Made by a program: the position numbers and the translations under genes
The notes under the pieces: model-generated
What the model was told of the DNA's origin: nothing
Databases searched by the model: none
What the model saw: only the letters and a program-made list of their open reading frames with translations
Shown here: one piece after another, positions 58,001-64,000 of the stretch
Position numbering within the stretch: the stretch's first letter is position 1
Layout of the letters: each line of letters begins with the position of its first letter
NCBI RefSeq assembly: GCF_009870125.1
Contig: NC_046683.1
Coordinates: 44,283,869 to 44,347,868 of the forward strand
Source of the DNA: Drosophila pseudoobscura
Lineage: Eukaryota; Arthropoda; Insecta; Diptera; Drosophilidae
Length of the DNA stretch: 64,000 bases
Direction of reading: 5' to 3'

Positions 58001-61000
58001 GTCTTTATGGACTGCCCAAGAACCCCACGTAATAGGCCATCTTTATATCCATTCTATCCAATACGTAGCAGTCTTACCTCTCATTACCACTGTACCGAAC
58101 GCCGTCCCTGGATTAAGGCATTGGCAGGAGTCGATGGGTTTTCTTGTCGCGCTGGTCGGTAGCATAAGGAAGTAAATCGGAAAGTGACAGGAACAACAGA
58201 AAAAGGGTTCCATTTAATTGGAATTTGTGTACCCTGCTATCCTGCTAAGGAGGGACAGATCAGAAGGATCTGGAGCATCCGTTGTCCTGCTCAAAGAAAA
58301 TATTTGGCAACGAAAAGTCCGCGAAAATTCTTAAAATGTCTCTTCTTGGGTGGCAAAGTGGCAGCGAGGGCTTCGACGGAAAGAGGTCCGACGGTGCGCC
58401 TGGAGCGCGTTTTCCGTGTCCCCTGTGTCCTCCGTTTTGGAGGGAGTGGCGAGGAGGGGGTGGGGCATTTCGCTTTCTTTGATGTTGTCCTGGAAATTTC
58501 TTAAAGCCAAACGAACGGATTATTTGAAGCTTTTGGTTTTTTTAAAGTCGAGGCCAGAGCGTTTCCCGCAAGGAAAACAGAAGCAAAGGAAAGCCCTATT
58601 TATCCAGTGTCCAACTCTGAACGGGGTCGAAATCCGGCCGAGTGGAGTTCGAGGACTGTTTCACCGAAACGAAAAACCCAAAGTTGGTCTCAACTTTTAG
58701 GGACTCTCTCTCGCTCTCCCTCCCTCGCAAAGGGTGAAATTGTAATGGGGGTACTATCCCGACTCCTACCCCAAGCCATGCAAATAATAATAATAATAGC
58801 AATAACCAGAATAAAGGAGCTCCGAATAAAAGTTGGTTAGTGCTTGCCGTCCCGTCCCGTCCCGTCCCGTCCAGTCCCGTCCAGTACCGTTTTTTGCGGG
58901 CTGCCTCTTGAAATTGTCGCCGAGATTATTGTTGTTTCTGCTACATTCAGTTGATAATTTGTCCAAAGTTTCGAGCTGCCATTTCGTTGGACTCTGCACT
59001 GTGTTGGGGCCCATTGTTGGGGGAGGGCGAGTGGAGTGCAGTGTAGTGGAGGGGATTGGATTGGATTGGATGGAACTACAGCTACTTTTGCTGTTTTCAG
59101 AGCAGATTTCGGTGCTGTTTCTGGGGCAAACAGAACGTTGATGGCTTTTTTATCGAGTCGCCTGCAGCAGTTGCCGCACTGCTCAGGTGTATTTCGTTCC
59201 TTCGAGCTCCTCGAGCTCCTCGAGCCCTCTCCTTCTGCGTTCTGCTGCGTCTGCTGCGTACGACTTAGACATTTCTCCACTTGAATTCTGAACAATGCTT
59301 AAAAGTTAAACTAAAACCGATGATGATGGACTGGAGACCCGAAGAGGAAGACGGTACGGTGGTACGGCTGCAACCCTCAGTTGGAACCACTTTTTAAAGA
59401 TAAATACGGATGTGCGGATGGATTCCATACCCACTGATAAATGGATTGGGTACAAAGAACGTACCCAGTACCCAGAAAGTACAAAGAAACGCTGTCTCCT
59501 ACCTTCTAAATCAGTGATCGGCAGGCACACACTCGCCCACTTTGCATTGCATCTGTGTGCGTAAACAGCAGGCAGAACGGAACATTGCGTTGGTGCCAAG
59601 CACCGTTAACCACGTGTACGTGAGAGCAGCACCGCACTTTCCGATGCACATCAGATGGGGCCTTCCCGACCGCTGTTCTAAATACAGATATTCCCCACAA
59701 CTACCGTGTGGTATGATGATGTGCTAGTCCGTTAATTGTCACGATTGTTAATTAATTCAAATCAAAATTGACTTGTACTGTCACCCCCAAATCTCCGAAA
59801 TCAGGTAAAATGCTAACGATGTTGATGTTGATGTTGATGGAGCAAAACGATTGCCTGGGCGAACTCCTGCTCGTAACAGAGGCCCCCCCAGACATTCGTC
59901 GGCTAACAGTAGTGTGGATGTCGTTCTAACAGCAAAAGAGAAATCTACAGCGAGCTTTTGCCACACACAGCCAGCCAAGACAGCCAGCCAAGGCCCAGCC
60001 TCGTGGGTCTTATGGGTAGCACGGCAACAATGCAGGACAGTTGATGGGAATGTGATATCCGTCGTACCGCGACATTTATCATAAACAAGGCACCCCACCC
60101 CACCCCACCACACAACCCAGCACCCAGCATCCAGCATCCTGGACCCACCAACCACTTGGCCGTGTTGTTTGTAAATTTATGACATCATTTGCAAATCGTC
60201 ATGTTTTGTTATCGGTGATTCCGTGGCGCTAAAAATACCGCCAGCCAATTTATATTTACGCAGCGACTTGGCCGGCAAGGAGGCTCTCAATCGCCAGTGC
60301 AAACAAGCCGGAAGAAAACCCCTAATAAGCAAACAAATCAGGAAAAGGCGTCAGGCGATGAGCAAACGGTGTTCTGTTGCTGTTAAAGCTCTTAACTTTT
60401 AATCAAAGATGCTGGCATTTTCCAGGCTTACTCTTCTTCCCCTCTATCTCTCTAGCCATTTAAAAATCAGGCAGAAAAGTAAGCATCCTGTGTGCACGTA
60501 CGGCGTACGGCAATGCCTAGCTTAAGGATAGTCCCTGGGACTATTGGGGGAAAACTCAAGGAAAACAAATTGAAAGTTTCGCCAGCCAGCCCCTTTGTGC
60601 TTTTATTTACCTGTGAGAGACGCCTTTAACTTTTGAAATCAAACTTTATTGCATTTACAATCGTTACTCTCCTGATTAGTGGAATTTGATCTTTAATCTT
60701 GTTTAATTAAAGTTTTTGTGCTATGAACCTAGTTCCTTCAGTGGCTTTTGAAAAGTAGTTTCGGAATACATCCGAAACATATTGATACGGTTTCCACAAC
60801 ACGAACCAATCGAATTTCAAATAAAATTGAAGCTGGGGATGATATAAGTATGATATTTGTACCCAATATACTGAATATATATTTATAAAATACCGTATAG
60901 TAGGTAGAGATCTTTTGGATAGATAGTAGATCTGCACTTCCAGCCACGCCTGTGACTGTGGCGTTGCCACCTTTCGGCTAGATATGTGGTACGTTTTTAT

Positions 61001-64000
61001 CAGTTATCTCTAAGATGGCAGTTGTGTTTGAAATTCGTATCCGCCTTCGATCTACAGCCCTATATTCTTATATTTTAACCATACTGAGAAATATTTAATA
61101 TCGTATACCTCGTAAAACTCTATAAATTCCGAATATTTTAATCTCATCCGCTCGTTTCCATTTAACTGCTGCTATGGCTGCACACCTTTACCCGCTGCCC
61201 CCACTTTTATTGCGTGATGAAACCATAAACGATTCATTTGGCTGTGTTTTACCATTTTTTACTGTGTTGTCCTCTCTCAAAAAAAAAAAAAATAAATCTT
61301 GTGCAGTCACTATGGTAATGGAGTGGAATGAATGCATTCTAGGTCTGTCCGGATCGTATTCAATTTCCAGACGTTTTTCGCATTCGATTGCGTATCTGAA
61401 CTGATTGATGAATTTAATGATATTCAGATAATAAAGAATGTTCGTTAGGCTTGGATTAAAGCAAAAAAAGAAGTAGTATTTCCGAATTTTCTGGCCAAAA
61501 GAGGATCTATCGTATCGAAGTCGGAACATTCGCAGGAAACAAGGCCTGCTTTTGGTGGTGCCCTTTAAGTGTCGTCTATGAAAAGGCGATACTTTGGAAT
61601 AGAAACGATTTCAAACAAGAAAAGCAAATTTCACCGAAAATCGATATGGGGGCAAGTAAGGGGGCGTGTGCAGCGTGGCTGTTGCGGCAACAACATTGAT
61701 TGCACAAACATTACAAATTTTCTCTGCTCTCGTGGGAATCGTGTACTCGCACAGCTCTCGCTCCGCTCCCCTCCGCTCCCCTCCGCTCCCCTCAGCGCCT
61801 CATCAGTGGCAATTCAAAAACCGAAACCCAACGCCGACAGCCCGAGGCTGTAGAGTGAAATTTATTGGAAATATTGGAGCGGAGCACAGGCTGCCGCACA
61901 GAAACAGCCAAAGGTTACCTAGGGTTTTTGAAAATGGGGAAATGTGAAATAAAAAAACAATGGCAATTTGTACGGCAACATGAATACTCTCTGTATACCC
62001 AGGGCGAAAAAAAAGGACGGGATCGTCGGAGTGCATAAAAACGGACGCACGAACAATTGAGCGGAAAGTTGGTTCGCATTTTTAAGCCATTTGCCGGCCC
62101 GACCGCAGAGTGATTTAATCAATGCAAATGATGGGGACGGACCCAAAACCGAAGCCGAAACCGAAACCGAGACCGAAAGCCTGGCTGGGGCCTACAGCAG
62201 GAGGCGCTAATGGAATTTCTGCCGGGGGGGTATGAAATGGAAACCTTAGCGACGACCGAGCCGTCATCTTGCCGTGTTGGGACTGTTTTCACGTGCGTTG
62301 GTGTGTAAATGATAAATGAGGGACACTCTCGTCGCCCCACGTGCGACTGTTCCGTTCTGTTCCGTTCCGTTCCGGCCGGAACCAACGCAACACCAGCAAC
62401 TCCAGCACCACTAACGGACCATTAGGTGCCATTGTCCTTTTTGGTCTGCTCTGCTCTCTGTCTCTGTCTCTGTCACTCTCTCGTTCTTTTTTGCTGTACC
62501 AGGAAAGTGCCTCCTTAACCGTTGCTAGGGATTGCTCGTCCTGCACTTTCTATTGTTCCCTCATTCTTTCTTTGAAGCTCCAACAACATGAATATTGCTC
62601 GGCATCCCGAAACCATCAGTTACCCTCTCTACTATATGTTGTATCACTCCGCTACGTTGAAGTCGGAGTATGTTGAATGTTGTTTTATACACTAGTATTG
62701 TATTGTACTTGTATTATTACCTTGCATGCGACCTTTTCCATTATTCATTTGAACACAAAAAAAAAAACCATCATGAAGATAATTTATGAATGTACTAGTA
62801 ACAATTATTAGATCTTACACGTATTAAGGTCTTGAGAGTGATTTTTTTTTTAGAAATCCGGAAGAGCCTTACAGGTGCGGCAAGTTCAACACCAAAGTTG
62901 AACCGAAAGAATGTTCTGTTCTGAATGTGCGCCTGGCTCCTGTACTGAACTAATTTTCATGCCAGAAATCAACTAAATACTCGTTGGAGGCAGGCACCCA
63001 CTGGCCGTACGATATAAAGAACGCTCACTGTAATCCAGGTCCGAGTGGTTGTTTGTTCTTTAGTCTCCAACTGACCGAAACGAAAACGAAGTCTGGATTT
63101 GGCCGAGGCAGGGCTTATGATGAGATTTCAGATTGCATTTCATTTTGCCTTTCCTTTCCTTTCCTTTCCTGCTCGAGATTCGTGCGTATTCTGTTGCCTT
63201 TTCAACGCAAAAGGCGTTTGTGGATTATGCTGCTCCAGCGCCAGGCCCAGATCCATTTGCGGTCAAAAGTTTTCTGGCTGGGACCACAAAGACTTAAAGT
63301 TGCCCGAGGATATTCAAAGAAAAAGAAAAAGAAAAACCGGAGGATAACACAAGAGTTGAGAGTCGTCACAGATACGTCTGGCAGTTACCTCAGAATCTGA
63401 GCACCGATTCATGTTAACTAATACGGGAGAGACGGACGGATTCTTCCAAAGTTTTGTGAAGACAGAATTGAGATGCTACGAATCAATGTACATATGTACA
63501 GATGTGCATACCTAACTGTAAAATTTTCGAAATGTTTGTTATTTTTGCAGTATTTTGCGTATATGTACATGTTCTTGGAACAGTTTCAATGGTAAATCAG
63601 TCATAATAATTAACTGTCGTTCTATTTTTGCAACTGTGTTTGTGGGAGAACATAATTGAAATCGACACAGAATGTCCATTCAGTAATTGATCGAAATGTG
63701 AATAATTAAATAGTAATTAATTTATTTATACACATGGCTGGGCAGGTCCAAACCGCTGCTGCTGTGAAGCAGAGCTCAGCGCCACAACCAATATTATCAA
63801 TCATGACACTGGGACCTGGGTCGACAGCTGTGCGTGCTTCTGGTAGTAAATGGCTTGCATTAATTACGGGGCAGTATGGTCCGGTGCGCTCGTGTCATTG
63901 ATAGCAACAACAAAATTAGCACATTTTATTTAAATATTTGAATTTAAACCTAACGATCAGTTTTGAATTAAGTAATATCGATCGCTGTGAAAAATATCGA
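55003..64000. other. Nine kb with no supported gene
   Basis: Many short open frames exist on both strands but none shows family motifs, splice logic or codon bias that I can defend. Simple repeats: (CCAT)n at 57216-57250, (CCCGT)n at 58847-58890, and CTCCGCTCCC repeats near 61760-61795. It may be intergenic or the intron of a gene lying beyond the window. Confidence 0.45.

Overview
The window is nuclear DNA of a Drosophila-type insect. Short introns with GTRAGT donors and pyrimidine-rich CAG/TAG acceptors, dense (CA)n, (GA)n and (CAG)n microsatellites, fly core-promoter motifs and the gene content all point to it. Two genes are recognised with confidence and lie divergently: Mbs (myosin binding subunit of myosin phosphatase, minus strand) and th/Diap1 (inhibitor of apoptosis, plus strand). 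These two genes are neighbours at 72D in D. melanogaster (established knowledge). The proteins are clearly diverged from D. melanogaster, so this is another species. An obscura-group fly is my guess, not proven.

Layout. 1-399 (minus): 5' part of a small secreted cysteine-rich, peritrophin-like protein that runs off the left edge, with a TATA/Inr promoter. 2768-32465 (minus): Mbs. I could join 20 coding exons in phase from the start codon to a stop (1369 codons by my count), plus an alternative last exon (2768-2854, 1359 codons) and a large alternative first coding exon (8048-9193) that can only work with its own ATG. The Mbs promoter probably lies at 33.79 kb, where a perfect Ohler motif 1 and a DRE sit together. 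33.8-50.0 kb: long non-coding region upstream of th. It holds a promoter-motif cluster with an inverted repeat, a broken partial duplicate of the 5' part of th (34535-34937), a non-autonomous hAT-like element with a perfect 8-bp target-site duplication (37733-38242) and a decayed jockey-like LINE (about 40.4-42.1 kb). 50142-51461 (plus): intact th/Diap1 (BIR-BIR-RING), followed by a strongly folded 3' UTR. 52.06-52.44 kb: dispersed repeat. 53462-55002 (minus): four-exon secreted PI-PLC X-domain-like protein. 55-64 kb: no gene that I can support.

Biology. Mbs targets protein phosphatase 1 to myosin light chain and is switched off by Rho kinase; both conserved inhibitory threonine motifs are present (T722 and T1200 in my numbering). 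Diap1 blocks caspases and ubiquitinates them and itself; its N-terminal caspase cleavage site, both zinc-binding BIR domains and the RING are intact. Nothing suggests an operon-like relation between them; they are simply close neighbours. Most noteworthy are the th fragment duplicate, the nested hairpin in the th 3' UTR, the alternative ends of Mbs (both below usual ORF-size cutoffs or easily missed), a four-copy CTAACCTCAAAA motif in one Mbs intron, and two MITE-like elements with shared termini inside Mbs introns.
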